DNA from: an uncultured Bacteroidota bacterium
GTDB taxonomy: Bacteria; Bacteroidota; Bacteroidia; JADZBD01
Assembly: GCA_937924855.1 (NCBI GenBank)
Contig: CALEYQ010000073.1
Coordinates: 11,036-75,035, forward strand
DNA length: 64,000 nt
Direction: 5' to 3'
Shown piece after piece: positions 35,703 to 43,589 of the stretch. A program made the position numbers and the translations under genes. Position 1 is the first letter of the stretch. The number at the start of each line of letters is the position of its first letter. A model generated the notes under the pieces. That model ran no database searches. It was given only the letters and a program-made list of their open reading frames with translations, and was not told the origin of the DNA.

Positions 35703-36650
35703 ATGCTTAACAGGAGATACTTGCGAATTAAAGTGCTTCAGGCTGTCTACGCCTTTTTTGTCTCAGGAAATGACGATATTTCCAGAGGGGAAAAAGAGCT
35801 ATGGGCCTCGGTTTCCAAAACCCGGGAAATGTATTTTTTCCTGTTGCGCTTACTAACCGAAATTCATTCCGTGGTTGGTCAGTTCCTCGAAGAGGAAAAG
35901 GCCAAAAACTTTCCCGGTCAGTCTGAAATTCATACCTATTCAAGATTTTTAAGCCTCAAGCCCCTGGCCCAGCTGGCTCAGAATTCTGCCATTGAGAAAT
36001 TCTGCCGTGAAAACGGTTTGAGTTGGACCGAAAAACCGGAAATAGTTAGGCGCCTTGCAGTTTCATTTAAAAACAGTAGTACCCGCGAAGCCATTCATGC
36101 CATTGAACCCACCGACTATGCCGGTGAAATAAAATTTCTGATCGACTTTTACAAAGAGCATGTGGTTCAATACGAATACCTGGAAACCTGGTTTGAGGAT
36201 AAAAGTATTTATTGGGCCGATGAGGTAGATTTTTGTCATGCAATGGTTATGCGTACCCTTGGACAGTTCGATCCTCAGGATCCTAAAGGAACAACCCCCT
36301 TTGAATTGTATAAAAACGAAGCGGAGGACACCGAATTCATCCGGGATTTATTCCGGCAGACACTTATAAATTCCGAGAAGCTGGAGCAAAGGATATCGGA
36401 AAAAACCAGAAACTGGGATGTCGACCGGATTGCGCTCATGGATATTATTCTGATGAAACTGGCCATTACCGAAATCACGCATTTTCAGAACATCCCCGTC
36501 AAAGTAAGTCTGAACGAGTATATAGAACTTTCAAAGTCCTTCAGTACGCCCCGGAGCCGGGTATTTATAAATGGAATTCTGGATAAGATGGTGCAGGATT
36601 TGCGCAGGGAAAACCTGGTTAAAAAGGTAGGAAGAGGCCTCATTGAATAG
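35703..36650 (+). CDS. nusB: Transcription antitermination factor NusB
   Basis: NusB with NusE (S10) binds boxA RNA in rRNA antitermination. The protein is 315 aa, more than twice the E. coli length; the extra part is the N-terminal and central helical region typical of Bacteroidota NusB. The NusB fold is at the C-terminus: W-D-V-D-R-I-A-L-M-D-I-I-L-M-K-L-A, then K-V-S-L-N-E-Y-I-E-L-S-K and F-I-N-G-I-L-D. It opens the cluster nusB-DUF1573-yajC-ybbR-coaE. Confidence 0.92.
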   Translation: MLNRRYLRIKVLQAVYAFFVSGNDDISRGEKELWASVSKTREMYFFLLRLLTEIHSVVGQFLEEEKAKNFPGQSEIHTYSRFLSLKPLAQLAQNSAIEKFCRENGLSWTEKPEIVRRLAVSFKNSSTREAIHAIEPTDYAGEIKFLIDFYKEHVVQYEYLETWFEDKSIYWADEVDFCHAMVMRTLGQFDPQDPKGTTPFELYKNEAEDTEFIRDLFRQTLINSEKLEQRISEKTRNWDVDRIALMDIILMKLAITEITHFQNIPVKVSLNEYIELSKSFSTPRSRVFINGILDKMVQDLRRENLVKKVGRGLIE

Positions 36651-36660
36651 GAAATTCCCC

Positions 36661-36668
36661 TAACTTTG
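36661..36668 (+). promoter_or_regulatory. -7 box TAACTTTG of the DUF1573 lipoprotein gene
   Basis: An exact TAnnTTTG match lies 10 bases after the nusB stop and 16 bases before the next ATG, giving an internal promoter for the rest of the cluster. Confidence 0.55.
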
Positions 36669-36684
36669 CGTAAAATTAATAATC

Positions 36685-37140
36685 ATGAACAAGTTGCTTT
36701 TGCTTTTCATCCCCCTCGTTCTTTTGGCCGGGTGTCAAAGTAAGCCCCTTGACGAGGATGATATTGATTCGGATATTGTAAATATTCCGGGTGATGGCTC
36801 AAAATCAGGAGATTTGCCTGTGATTACCTTTGAAAACGAAAATCACAATTTTGGGACCATAACCGAAGGAGAGAAAGTGAGTTATGCCTTTAAGTTTAAG
36901 AATACGGGTAAGAAAGATTTGGTTATTTCTTCCGCTAAGGGAAGTTGCGGATGCACGGTAGCTGATCCTCCGGCGAAACCCATTAGGCCCGGAGAATCGG
37001 GATTTATTACCGTTACTTTTGACAGCCAGGGCAGGGATGGATTCAATAAAAAAGAAGTTGTGGTGGTATCCAATTGCCAGCCCAATTCAAAAATAATTAC
37101 CTTCTCGGTGAATGTAGTCAAGAAGGAAGAGGCCAAGTAA
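36685..37140 (+). CDS. DUF1573 lipoprotein
   Basis: The 151 aa protein has a lipobox (V-L-L-A-G-C at residues 12-17) and one DUF1573 Ig-like domain with F-G-T-I-T-E-G-E-K, F-K-N-T-G, G-S-C-G-C-T-V and P-G-E-S-G. It is an envelope lipoprotein of unknown role. Placement between nusB and yajC is conserved in Bacteroidota. Confidence 0.9.
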   Translation: MNKLLLLFIPLVLLAGCQSKPLDEDDIDSDIVNIPGDGSKSGDLPVITFENENHNFGTITEGEKVSYAFKFKNTGKKDLVISSAKGSCGCTVADPPAKPIRPGESGFITVTFDSQGRDGFNKKEVVVVSNCQPNSKIITFSVNVVKKEEAK

Positions 37141-37166
37141 TTTTTAATAATAACTAATAACAACGT

Positions 37167-37493
37167 ATGAATTCAATGGTTTATCTGCAGGCACAAGGCC
37201 AGGGCGGGGGAATGCAGTCGCTGATTTTTCTGGTACTGATTTTTGTGGTTTTTTATTTCTTTATGATCCGGCCTCAGATGAAAAAAACCAAGGCTGCCCA
37301 GAAGTATAAAGAATCCTTACAAAAAGGCGACAAAATTGTTACTATTGGCGGGGTGCATGGCACCATTGTAGAACTTAACGACACTACCATGCTGGTGGAA
37401 GTGGATAATGGAGTTAAAATCCGTTTTGAGCGTTCTGCCGTTAGTATGGAAGCAACTCAGGCCTTGAATAATCCCAAGGACGGGAGAAAATAA
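37167..37493 (+). CDS. yajC: Preprotein translocase subunit YajC
   Basis: Accessory subunit of SecDF at the Sec channel. The 108 aa protein has one membrane helix (about residues 18-36), then F-F-M-I-R-P-Q-M-K-K, L-Q-K-G-D-K-I-V-T-I-G-G-V-H-G and the C-terminal strand region, all standard for YajC. secD and secF are not in this window. Confidence 0.95.
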   Translation: MNSMVYLQAQGQGGGMQSLIFLVLIFVVFYFFMIRPQMKKTKAAQKYKESLQKGDKIVTIGGVHGTIVELNDTTMLVEVDNGVKIRFERSAVSMEATQALNNPKDGRK

Positions 37494-37511
37494 CCCTTTA
37501 AACTTTTTTTA

Positions 37512-38483
37512 TTGGAAAAACCCGGCTCTCAGGACAATTTTAAAAGACGGAGGTTCGGACTGAACCGGAATGCCTGGGTGTTTCTGGTTTGTATTCTGGT
37601 AGCCACCCTGGGCTGGTTTTTAAATGCCCTTGCCGGAACCTATCCGGTTCAACGCTCATTTCCCGTAAAATTTGTAAATCTTCCTGTGGGATATCCGGGA
37701 ACCCTGAACCTGCCCGATTCAATTAGGGTGGAATTAAAGGCCACAGGTTTTAATTTCCTTTTCGGAAGGCTGGGAGGAAAAGTATTGGTTTTTGATTGTT
37801 CCAACCCCCAGCGTAAAAATGGAAGTAATCAGTTGTTTATTCTCACTTATACGCGACTGCCAAAGATTGCCCGGCAACTGGGTTCGGATTTTGAACTGGT
37901 TAGTATTGATCCCGATACTTTGTACTTTGTCCGGCCCGATGCCCCCAAAAAAAATCTCCCCGTTGTTTTTAAAGGGCGCATTCAGCTGCCACCCAATTAT
38001 TTTTTACTCGATTCCATCAAATTAAATCCTCCCCTGGTTGAAGTCATCGGTTATAATCCGGACATGAAATTGATTGAAACCGAAGCCCGGGTTTTTCATG
38101 ATGTAACCGGACTGATGAAAAAGAAGGTGGCCCTGGTTAATCCGGGTCCCAAAGGAACACACCTTTATCCCGATTCGGTAGAAATAGAAGTCAGGGCTGA
38201 AAAATTCACCGAGCAGACCTTTTTGGTTAATGTGAGCTTGGTTAATCTACCTCCGGATGTATCTGTTAAGGTGTTTCCCCGTCAGGTGAAAGTAAAATGC
38301 CTGGTTCCTTTATCAGAGCTTGAAAAAATTACCCCCGGCGATTTTCAGGCTGTGGTTGACTACCTTCAGATAGATTTGAAAAAAGACAAAAAAGCTGCCG
38401 TTCATGTTTCCACCGGATTGCGCCACATAAAAAATTTAAGGGCGGTGGAAGAACAGGTGGAATTTATTATCCGGAAATTATGA
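37512..38483 (+). CDS. YbbR-like domain membrane protein (CdaR-like)
   Basis: The 323 aa protein has one N-terminal membrane helix (about residues 22-42) and an extracytoplasmic part with YbbR-like strands (R-S-F-P-V-K-F-V-N-L-P, L-P-V-V-F-K-G). In Firmicutes CdaR is a partner of the diadenylate cyclase CdaA; in Bacteroidota the gene lies by yajC and coaE and its partner is unclear. No cdaA is present here. TTG is the only suitable start. Its stop overlaps the coaE start by 4 bases. Confidence 0.82.
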   Translation: MEKPGSQDNFKRRRFGLNRNAWVFLVCILVATLGWFLNALAGTYPVQRSFPVKFVNLPVGYPGTLNLPDSIRVELKATGFNFLFGRLGGKVLVFDCSNPQRKNGSNQLFILTYTRLPKIARQLGSDFELVSIDPDTLYFVRPDAPKKNLPVVFKGRIQLPPNYFLLDSIKLNPPLVEVIGYNPDMKLIETEARVFHDVTGLMKKKVALVNPGPKGTHLYPDSVEIEVRAEKFTEQTFLVNVSLVNLPPDVSVKVFPRQVKVKCLVPLSELEKITPGDFQAVVDYLQIDLKKDKKAAVHVSTGLRHIKNLRAVEEQVEFIIRKL

Positions 38484-39079
38484 TTAAGGTAGGAATTACC
38501 GGGGGCATCGGAAGCGGCAAATCAACCGTTTCAAAAATTTTTGCAAGCCTTGGAATTCCTGTTTTTGATTCCGATCAGAAGGGCAGGGAAGTAATTAATT
38601 ATCCTGAAATTGTTAATGCCCTGGTGGCCCGTTTCGGTGATGAAATTCTTACCGGTGAAATGCCCGACCGGAAAAAAATTGCATCCCGGGTATTTGCTTC
38701 TCCGCCCGACCTTGAATTTTTGAACTCTCTGGTTCACCCCGCCGTAAAAAAGGCATTTCTCGAATGGGCAGGAGCCTTCGAAAATGCTTCTCACGCTTAT
38801 GTGTTGAAAGAGGCAGCTATTTTATTCGAAAGCGGGGCCTACCGACAGGTTGATAAAGTGATTGTGGTGGATGCTCCGGAGGAAATACGGATAGAAAGGG
38901 TGGTAAAACGCGACGGGGTCAGTCCTGAGGATGTTAGAAAAAGAATGGAAAGGCAATGGAAGGGTGCTGCTTTGCTCGAAAAAGCCGACTTTGTAATTCA
39001 TAACCCCGGGGACGTTTTTTTAATACCCCAGGCACTCAACATCCACCGTGAGCTTTCCGAAAAATATATACATTTGTAA
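38480..39079 (+). CDS. coaE: Dephospho-CoA kinase
   Basis: Last step of coenzyme A synthesis. The 199 aa protein has the P-loop G-G-I-G-S-G-K-S-T, the D-S-D-Q-K-G-R-E segment, L-V-H-P-A-V, and the lid region with R-M-E-R-Q-W. It is coupled to the YbbR gene (ATGA). Confidence 0.95.
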   Translation: MIKVGITGGIGSGKSTVSKIFASLGIPVFDSDQKGREVINYPEIVNALVARFGDEILTGEMPDRKKIASRVFASPPDLEFLNSLVHPAVKKAFLEWAGAFENASHAYVLKEAAILFESGAYRQVDKVIVVDAPEEIRIERVVKRDGVSPEDVRKRMERQWKGAALLEKADFVIHNPGDVFLIPQALNIHRELSEKYIHL

Positions 39080-39081
39080 GC

Positions 39082-39447
39082 ATGGAAACACCCAATAATC
39101 CCGGAACCGGATCTCCCCTCGATATTCCAGCACAGCAGGTACTGCCGAACAGCACCGCTGCTTTGGTGCTTGGAATAATTTCTATACCCACCTGTATTTG
39201 CTACGGCATAGTGGGGCTTGTCTGCGGCATAATTGCCATAATTCTGGCCTCAAAAGGAAAAGACCTGTATAAACAAAACCCCTCCCTATATACCGCTGCC
39301 AGTTACAACAATCTGAATGCCGGAAAAGTTTGCGGCATTATCGGAACCTGTCTCTCAGGGTTGTTTTTGCTGTATGTAATTGTTGCCCTTGCCTTTTACG
39401 GAATGGTGTTAGGGTCATTGTTGGATGTTTTCAGCCTTCCTCAATAA
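39082..39447 (+). CDS. Small membrane protein, DUF4190 / CCC-motif type
   Basis: The 121 aa protein has a Pro/Asn-rich N-terminus and two membrane helices (about residues 27-55 and 86-112). The first has A-L-V-L-G-I-I-S-I-P-T-C-I-C-Y-G; the second starts K-V-C-G-I-I-G. This is the pattern of the CCC-motif membrane proteins, whose function is unknown. It follows coaE after 2 bases and overlaps the next gene by 23 bases. Confidence 0.8.
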   Translation: METPNNPGTGSPLDIPAQQVLPNSTAALVLGIISIPTCICYGIVGLVCGIIAIILASKGKDLYKQNPSLYTAASYNNLNAGKVCGIIGTCLSGLFLLYVIVALAFYGMVLGSLLDVFSLPQ

Positions 39448-39754
39448 TTCGCTGATTTTCTCGATTTCGGCCTGGCTTGAAAATAACCAGCAGCCCTGTC
39501 TTGTAAAGAAAAGCACCGGCCTTGCCTGTCCGGGTTGTGGTTTTCAGACTTCCCTTATTGCTTTGGCTGATGGAAGGGTGGTGGATTCATTTATGGCCTA
39601 CCCACCCCTGATTCCCTTTCTTTTTACCCTGGTTTTTCTGGGATTGCATTTATATTTCAGATTTCGCAAGGGAGCCAGAATTCTGGTGGGGCTGTTCGTT
39701 TTGACTTCAGCGCTTATTGTCGTAAATTTTGTAATAAAATCGTTTTTTCAATAA
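39425..39754 (+). CDS. DUF2752 membrane protein
   Basis: The 109 aa protein has the DUF2752 signature C-P-G-C-G-F-Q-T-S-L-I-A-L-A-D-G-R followed by two membrane helices. DUF2752 proteins commonly sit beside the DUF4190-type protein in Bacteroidota; no activity is known. Its ATG lies inside the preceding gene (23-base overlap) and its stop is 1 base before nnrD. Confidence 0.85.
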   Translation: MFSAFLNNSLIFSISAWLENNQQPCLVKKSTGLACPGCGFQTSLIALADGRVVDSFMAYPPLIPFLFTLVFLGLHLYFRFRKGARILVGLFVLTSALIVVNFVIKSFFQ

Positions 39755-39755
39755 C

Positions 39756-41267
39756 ATGCTGGTAAACACCACAGAACATTTGCGTGCTGCCGATGCCTAC
39801 ACAATCCAACACGAGCCCATAGCCTCTTTGGATCTGATGGAAAGGGCCGCGAAAGTTTGCGCAAACTGGATTGCAGAAAATTTCCCCGAAGGAAAACGAT
39901 TTGTTGTTTTTTGCGGTCCGGGTAATAATGGTGGTGATGGCTTGGCCATTGCCAGATTATTGTTTGAAAAAGGAATTTCGGTGGAGGTTTATTATTCAGG
40001 CGATTCATTTTCTGCTGATTTTTCCGAGAATCTGAACCGGATCAAAACAATGAACATTCCTCACCTGAAAATATCTGACCCCGGAAATGATTTTCCGGTT
40101 CCCACCCCAAACGAAATTGCCATTGATTGTATTTTCGGTTCGGGTTTGAACCGATCTGTAAGTGGATTCTATGCGGATTTGATACTCCAAATTAATAAGC
40201 ATTTCAGGGAAATAATATCCGTGGATATTCCGAGCGGACTGGGCGGAGAGTCTCTTGAGCCCGGGCCACAGGATCCTATAATAAAAGCCTCGCATACCCT
40301 GGCGCTTCAATGCCCACGCCTGGCTATGCTTTTACCGGAAACGGGGAATTTTTGCGGAAAGCTGGTGGTTTTGGATATTGGTTTGAACCGAGGTTTTCTG
40401 AACCAGGAAAATACCCGCATGCATTATACCGATTTTTTGCTGGCTTCGTCCCTCTACCGTCCCCGTGAAAAATTCAGCCATAAAGGAAGTTTCGGACATG
40501 CGCTGATAATGGCAGGTAGCCGCGAGATGCCGGGCGCAGCCTTGCTGGCAGTGCGTGCCTGTTTACATAGCGGGCCCGGACTGGTAACAGCAGGAATTCC
40601 TTCGGCACTCGAGGGAAGCATGGAGGTAAAAAATCCGGAAGCCGTTTTGAAAATTCTGGGCGGTGATTTTATTGAAGAAGTTCCGGCCACCGGCAGGTTT
40701 CAGGCTGTTGGTATGGGACCGGGACTTGGCGTAAATGAATCGACCGGTAAGGTATTGAAGTTATTAATTCAGGAAGGTCATCCCGGCATGGTACTCGATG
40801 CCGATGCCTTGAACCTGTTAGCCGAAAATCCAACCTGGTTGGGATTTTTGCCTCCCGAAACCATACTTACTCCACACCCGGGTGAGTTTAAACGACTTTT
40901 TGGGACATGGAATTCTCCTGCCGAAAAGCTTGAAGTTCTACGCAGAAGGTCCGCTACGCTCGGCTGTATCATTGTATTAAAAGGAGCCCACACCTGCATT
41001 GCACTTCCGGATGGATCATTGTATTTTAATTCTTCCGGAAATCCCGGCCTTGCCAAAGGTGGGAGCGGTGACGTGCTCCTTGGTATAATTACCGGCCTGA
41101 GAGCCCAGGGCTATACCGCCCCAAAGGCGGCCATATTCGGTGTTTACCTTCACGGGTTGGCCGCAGACCTCCTGCTTTCCGATTCGGCACCGGAGTCGCT
41201 TACAGCGGATATGGTCATTGACAGTCTGGGAGCAGCTTTCCGTTTTATTCATAGAGGTGGGAAGTAG
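39756..41267 (+). CDS. nnrD: Bifunctional NAD(P)H-hydrate epimerase / ADP-dependent dehydratase
   Basis: Repairs damaged hydrated NAD(P)H. The 503 aa protein fuses an N-terminal epimerase (NnrE/YjeF-N; G-P-G-N-N-G-G-D-G near residue 50) with a C-terminal ribokinase-like dehydratase (G-x-G-L-G near 325, D-A-D-A-L-N, T-P-H-P-G-E, and the catalytic G-G-S-G-D-V-L). Both halves look intact. It is the last gene before the tRNA-Pro. Confidence 0.95.
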   Translation: MLVNTTEHLRAADAYTIQHEPIASLDLMERAAKVCANWIAENFPEGKRFVVFCGPGNNGGDGLAIARLLFEKGISVEVYYSGDSFSADFSENLNRIKTMNIPHLKISDPGNDFPVPTPNEIAIDCIFGSGLNRSVSGFYADLILQINKHFREIISVDIPSGLGGESLEPGPQDPIIKASHTLALQCPRLAMLLPETGNFCGKLVVLDIGLNRGFLNQENTRMHYTDFLLASSLYRPREKFSHKGSFGHALIMAGSREMPGAALLAVRACLHSGPGLVTAGIPSALEGSMEVKNPEAVLKILGGDFIEEVPATGRFQAVGMGPGLGVNESTGKVLKLLIQEGHPGMVLDADALNLLAENPTWLGFLPPETILTPHPGEFKRLFGTWNSPAEKLEVLRRRSATLGCIIVLKGAHTCIALPDGSLYFNSSGNPGLAKGGSGDVLLGIITGLRAQGYTAPKAAIFGVYLHGLAADLLLSDSAPESLTADMVIDSLGAAFRFIHRGGK

Positions 41268-41282
41268 TATTGAAAAAAACTT

Positions 41283-41290
41283 TAAATTTG
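41283..41290 (+). promoter_or_regulatory. -7 box TAAATTTG for tRNA-Pro
   Basis: An exact TAnnTTTG match lies 82 bases before the tRNA, so the precursor would carry a 5' leader of about 75 bases, removed by RNase P. Confidence 0.5.
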
Positions 41291-41336
41291 CCGTCCCTTG
41301 TCGGAGGTTGAAGTTCTCCACACATGCATAACCACC

Positions 41337-41374
41337 CCGGAGCCTTTTTTCGAAATTTCCGGAGCTTTTTTTCG
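41337..41374 (+). repeat. 16-bp direct repeat in the tRNA leader
   Basis: CCGGAGCCTTTTTTCG at 41337-41352 recurs as CCGGAGCTTTTTTTCG at 41359-41374 (15 of 16 identical). The second copy runs into the first two bases of the tRNA. The segment 41333-41339 (CACCCCG) also equals the tRNA 3' acceptor strand. Confidence 0.8.
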
Positions 41375-41446
41375 GGGTGTGGCGCAGCCCGGTAGCGCAC
41401 TTGCATGGGGTGCAAGTGGTCGCTGGTTCGAATCCAGTCACCCCGA
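41373..41446 (+). tRNA. tRNA-Pro (anticodon GGG)
   Basis: A complete cloverleaf can be drawn: acceptor CGGGGTG with CACCCCG, D stem GCGC/GCGC with loop AGCCCGGTA, anticodon stem CTTGC/GCAAG with loop ATGGGGT (anticodon GGG at 41407-41409), a five-base variable loop, T stem GCTGG/CCAGT with loop TTCGAAT, discriminator A. CCA is not encoded. It reads CCC and CCU codons. Its 3' part is repeated twice just downstream. Confidence 0.97.
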
Positions 41447-41453
41447 CAAAACA

Positions 41454-41485
41454 AAAAAGCCTCTCGTGAAAACGAGGGGCTTTTT
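41454..41485 (+). terminator. tRNA-Pro terminator (unit 1)
   Basis: A 14-pair stem with a GAAA tetraloop, A-run on the left and T-run on the right, so it can act in both directions. The fifth pair of the G/C part is C-G here. Confidence 0.88.
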
Positions 41486-41530
41486 GATTTTGGAGCGGTA
41501 AAAGCAAGGCTTTTCTAAGTGGAAAAATTG

Positions 41531-41566
41531 AAAAGCCCAGAGGTCCGAAGCGACCGAAAGGCTTTT
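41531..41566 (+). terminator. Second hairpin of unit 1, terminator-like
   Basis: AAAAGCC pairs with GGCTTTT, enclosing a smaller GGTC/GACC hairpin with a 6-base loop. It ends in a T-run. Only unit 1 has it. Confidence 0.55.
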
Positions 41567-41600
41567 GTTTTGGCCTCCCCCAATTATGGATCACGCAAGT

Positions 41601-41718
41601 AATCCAGTCACCCCGACAAAACAAAAAAGCCTTTCGTGAAAACGAAGGGCTTTTTGATTTTGGAGCGTTAAAAGCAAGGCTTTTGTTTTGGCCTCCCCCA
41701 ATTATGGATCACGCAAGT
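41601..41718 (+). repeat. Tandem unit 2: degenerate tRNA-Pro 3' end plus terminator
   Basis: A 118-bp unit, nearly identical to unit 1 without its 52-bp block. Preceded by GCAAGT, the 3' arm of the tRNA anticodon stem, so it looks like a tRNA 3' half that lost the 13 bases of the variable loop and T-stem 5' strand. Cannot fold as a tRNA. Confidence 0.88.
41624..41655 (+). terminator. Terminator of unit 2
   Basis: Same 14-pair GAAA-capped stem; the fifth G/C-part pair is changed to T-A, keeping the stem. Confidence 0.8.
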
Positions 41719-41780
41719 AATCCAGTCACCCCGACAAAAAAAAAGCCTTTCGTGAAAACGAGGGGCTTTTTGGTTTTCTT
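41719..41780 (+). repeat. Tandem unit 3: degenerate tRNA-Pro 3' end plus terminator, truncated
   Basis: Third copy of the tRNA 3' end and its terminator, again preceded by GCAAGT. Similarity ends in TTGGTTTTCTT after the terminator. Confidence 0.85.
41740..41771 (+). terminator. Terminator of unit 3
   Basis: Same 14-pair GAAA-capped stem; the variable pair is T-G, a step between those of units 1 and 2. Confidence 0.8.
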
Positions 41781-41852
41781 AAAACAAAATTAAGCCCATC
41801 TTAATTGTGGGTTAAGTTATTGGTTTGCCTTGACCCTCAGCCCTGAAAAGCC

Positions 41853-41860
41853 TATTTTTG
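41853..41860 (+). promoter_or_regulatory. -7 box TATTTTTG of the ABC-HlyD-TolC operon
   Basis: An exact TAnnTTTG match lies 16 bases before the GTG start, with TTG at 41830-41832 (20-base spacer) as a possible -33 element. Confidence 0.55.
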
Positions 41861-41876
41861 CAATCAAAATTAAAGA

Positions 41877-43574
41877 GTGATATACAGGCGACTTTTCGAT
41901 TTACTTAAAGTTTACCGTAAAGAAATCGGACTTATTTACGGGTATGCCCTTTTTACCGGTCTGTTGAGCCTGTCGCTCCCCCTTGGGATGCAGGCCATCG
42001 TAAATTTCATTATGATGGGACAACTCAGCACTTCCTGGGTTGTGCTGTCTGTTTTTCTTACCCTTGCGCTTACCTTTTACAGCGTGTTTTTGATTTTTCA
42101 GGTACATGTTTCCGAATATATTCAACAACGGATATTTGTTAAATCGGCTTTCGAGTTTGTTTTTCGTTTGGTTCGTATAAAGCCCGACCCTGAGAAAGAA
42201 AGCCATCATGCCGATTTTGTTTTCCGGTTTTTTGAAACTACCGCTATTCAAAAGGGTATTTCCAAAATTCTGCTTGATTTTTCAGTTCATTCCCTCATGA
42301 TTTTGTTTGGATTGATAATTCTCAGCTTCTACCATGGATTTTTCTTTCTTTTTAGCCTGGCCCTGCTCGGAATAGTTTTTCTGGTTTTTCGCTGGCTCGG
42401 ACCCCGTGGGTTCAAAAGCAGCCTGGAAGAATCTACCATGAAATATAAAGTGGCTCACTGGATGAACGATATTTCCAGGAATAATGAGGTTTTCAAGATT
42501 AATTCTTCTTCCCGGATTCACCTGGATCGGGCCGCCAGGTTGCTCGATGGATATATTAATCACCGGAACGAACATTTCAGAATATTGAAATTTCAATATG
42601 TGGCACTTGCTGCACTTAAAGTGCTGGTAATTTCCGGTTTGTTAATTGCCGGTAGCGTGCTGGTGGTAAGAAATGAACTTAATTTGGGACAGTTTATTTC
42701 TTCTGAGATTTTAGTTTTTATGATTGTTAATTCCATTGAGAAACTTGTTTATAGTCTGGATACGATTTATGATGTGCTTACCTCCCTCGAGAAATATGGA
42801 AAAGTAATTGATGCTGAACTTGAGAGCCCGGAAGCTCCGGGCCTGGTTGAGTTGAAAACAGATAAAACCCCGGAACTGCGTCTGGTAGATGTGGATATTG
42901 AGAAGGGAGGATTGGTGCTTCAAAAAGGGATTTCATTTTCACTGGCTGCCGGCGACAGGATGGCCTTGTGTGGTCGCTCCGGAACCGGAAAAACCGAGTT
43001 GATTTATCGCATGGCAACGCTCTCCGGCGGTGGCGAAGGTGTTTTTTACGATGGCATTGAAGCTTCCCGGCTGAATCTTAAAACGGCCCGCAAATACATG
43101 GGACTGGTTTTCAGCGATCCTAAAATTTTCGAAGGCAGCCTTATTGAAAACATTTGTCTGTCGCCCGAAGATCTGGATATGGACAGAATGCATGATGCCT
43201 GTTCAAAAGTAGGATTGAATGATTTTTTGAAAAAACAGGAGGGAGGGTATAATATGAAGATAGTGTTGTATCAGCGCCCCCTTCCGAGAGATATTCAGTT
43301 AAAGATTGAATTGGCCCGGGTTTTTTATAAAAAGCCCCCCATTGTGTTTTTCGATTCCGACTTGCATTACCTGTCTCAGTTCGACCGTGAACAGGTTATA
43401 GAGAATTTTACCCGTGAATTGAAGGATTCGATTTTTGTTTTCAATACAACCTCCGCGCATACGGCTTCGGTTTGTAACAGCTTGCTTTATTTATCGGCAG
43501 GGAGGTCGCAGCAGTTTTTTGGAAATATTACCGAAGCCCTTCGGAATCCGGAAATAGCTTCAATAATCCGTTAA
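41877..43574 (+). CDS. ABC exporter-like protein with a degenerate ATPase domain
   Basis: The 565 aa protein has about five to six membrane helices in residues 1-300 and an ABC-type domain after ~330. Walker A is intact (G-R-S-G-T-G-K-T). The other sites are altered when aligned to normal exporters: Q-loop V-F-S-D-P (Q to S), signature L-P-R-D-I in place of L-S-G-G-Q, Walker B F-F-D-S (catalytic E to S), and H-loop N-T-T (H to T). ATP binding is possible but hydrolysis is unlikely. There is no C39 peptidase domain. GTG is the start. The gene is followed by HlyD and TolC genes, so it is the inner-membrane part of a three-part exporter. Confidence 0.82.
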   Translation: MIYRRLFDLLKVYRKEIGLIYGYALFTGLLSLSLPLGMQAIVNFIMMGQLSTSWVVLSVFLTLALTFYSVFLIFQVHVSEYIQQRIFVKSAFEFVFRLVRIKPDPEKESHHADFVFRFFETTAIQKGISKILLDFSVHSLMILFGLIILSFYHGFFFLFSLALLGIVFLVFRWLGPRGFKSSLEESTMKYKVAHWMNDISRNNEVFKINSSSRIHLDRAARLLDGYINHRNEHFRILKFQYVALAALKVLVISGLLIAGSVLVVRNELNLGQFISSEILVFMIVNSIEKLVYSLDTIYDVLTSLEKYGKVIDAELESPEAPGLVELKTDKTPELRLVDVDIEKGGLVLQKGISFSLAAGDRMALCGRSGTGKTELIYRMATLSGGGEGVFYDGIEASRLNLKTARKYMGLVFSDPKIFEGSLIENICLSPEDLDMDRMHDACSKVGLNDFLKKQEGGYNMKIVLYQRPLPRDIQLKIELARVFYKKPPIVFFDSDLHYLSQFDREQVIENFTRELKDSIFVFNTTSAHTASVCNSLLYLSAGRSQQFFGNITEALRNPEIASIIR

Positions 43575-43589
43575 ATGCAATAACAAGAA

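Larger units (their letters stand above)
41431..41600 (+). repeat. Tandem unit 1: tRNA-Pro 3' end, terminator and 52-bp extra block
   Basis: Starts in the T loop of the tRNA gene and contains AATCCAGTCACCCCGACAAA, a GNRA-capped terminator, a second hairpin block (41515-41566) and the spacer ending in GGATCACGCAAGT. The order is repeated in units 2 and 3. The extra block lies between two GGCTTTT copies and is missing from unit 2. No gene lies in 41447-41876. Confidence 0.9.

Noticed and set aside
41447..41876. Tandem repeats as a CRISPR array
   Set aside because: The units contain a tRNA 3' end and terminators, differ in length, have no unique spacers, and no cas gene is present.
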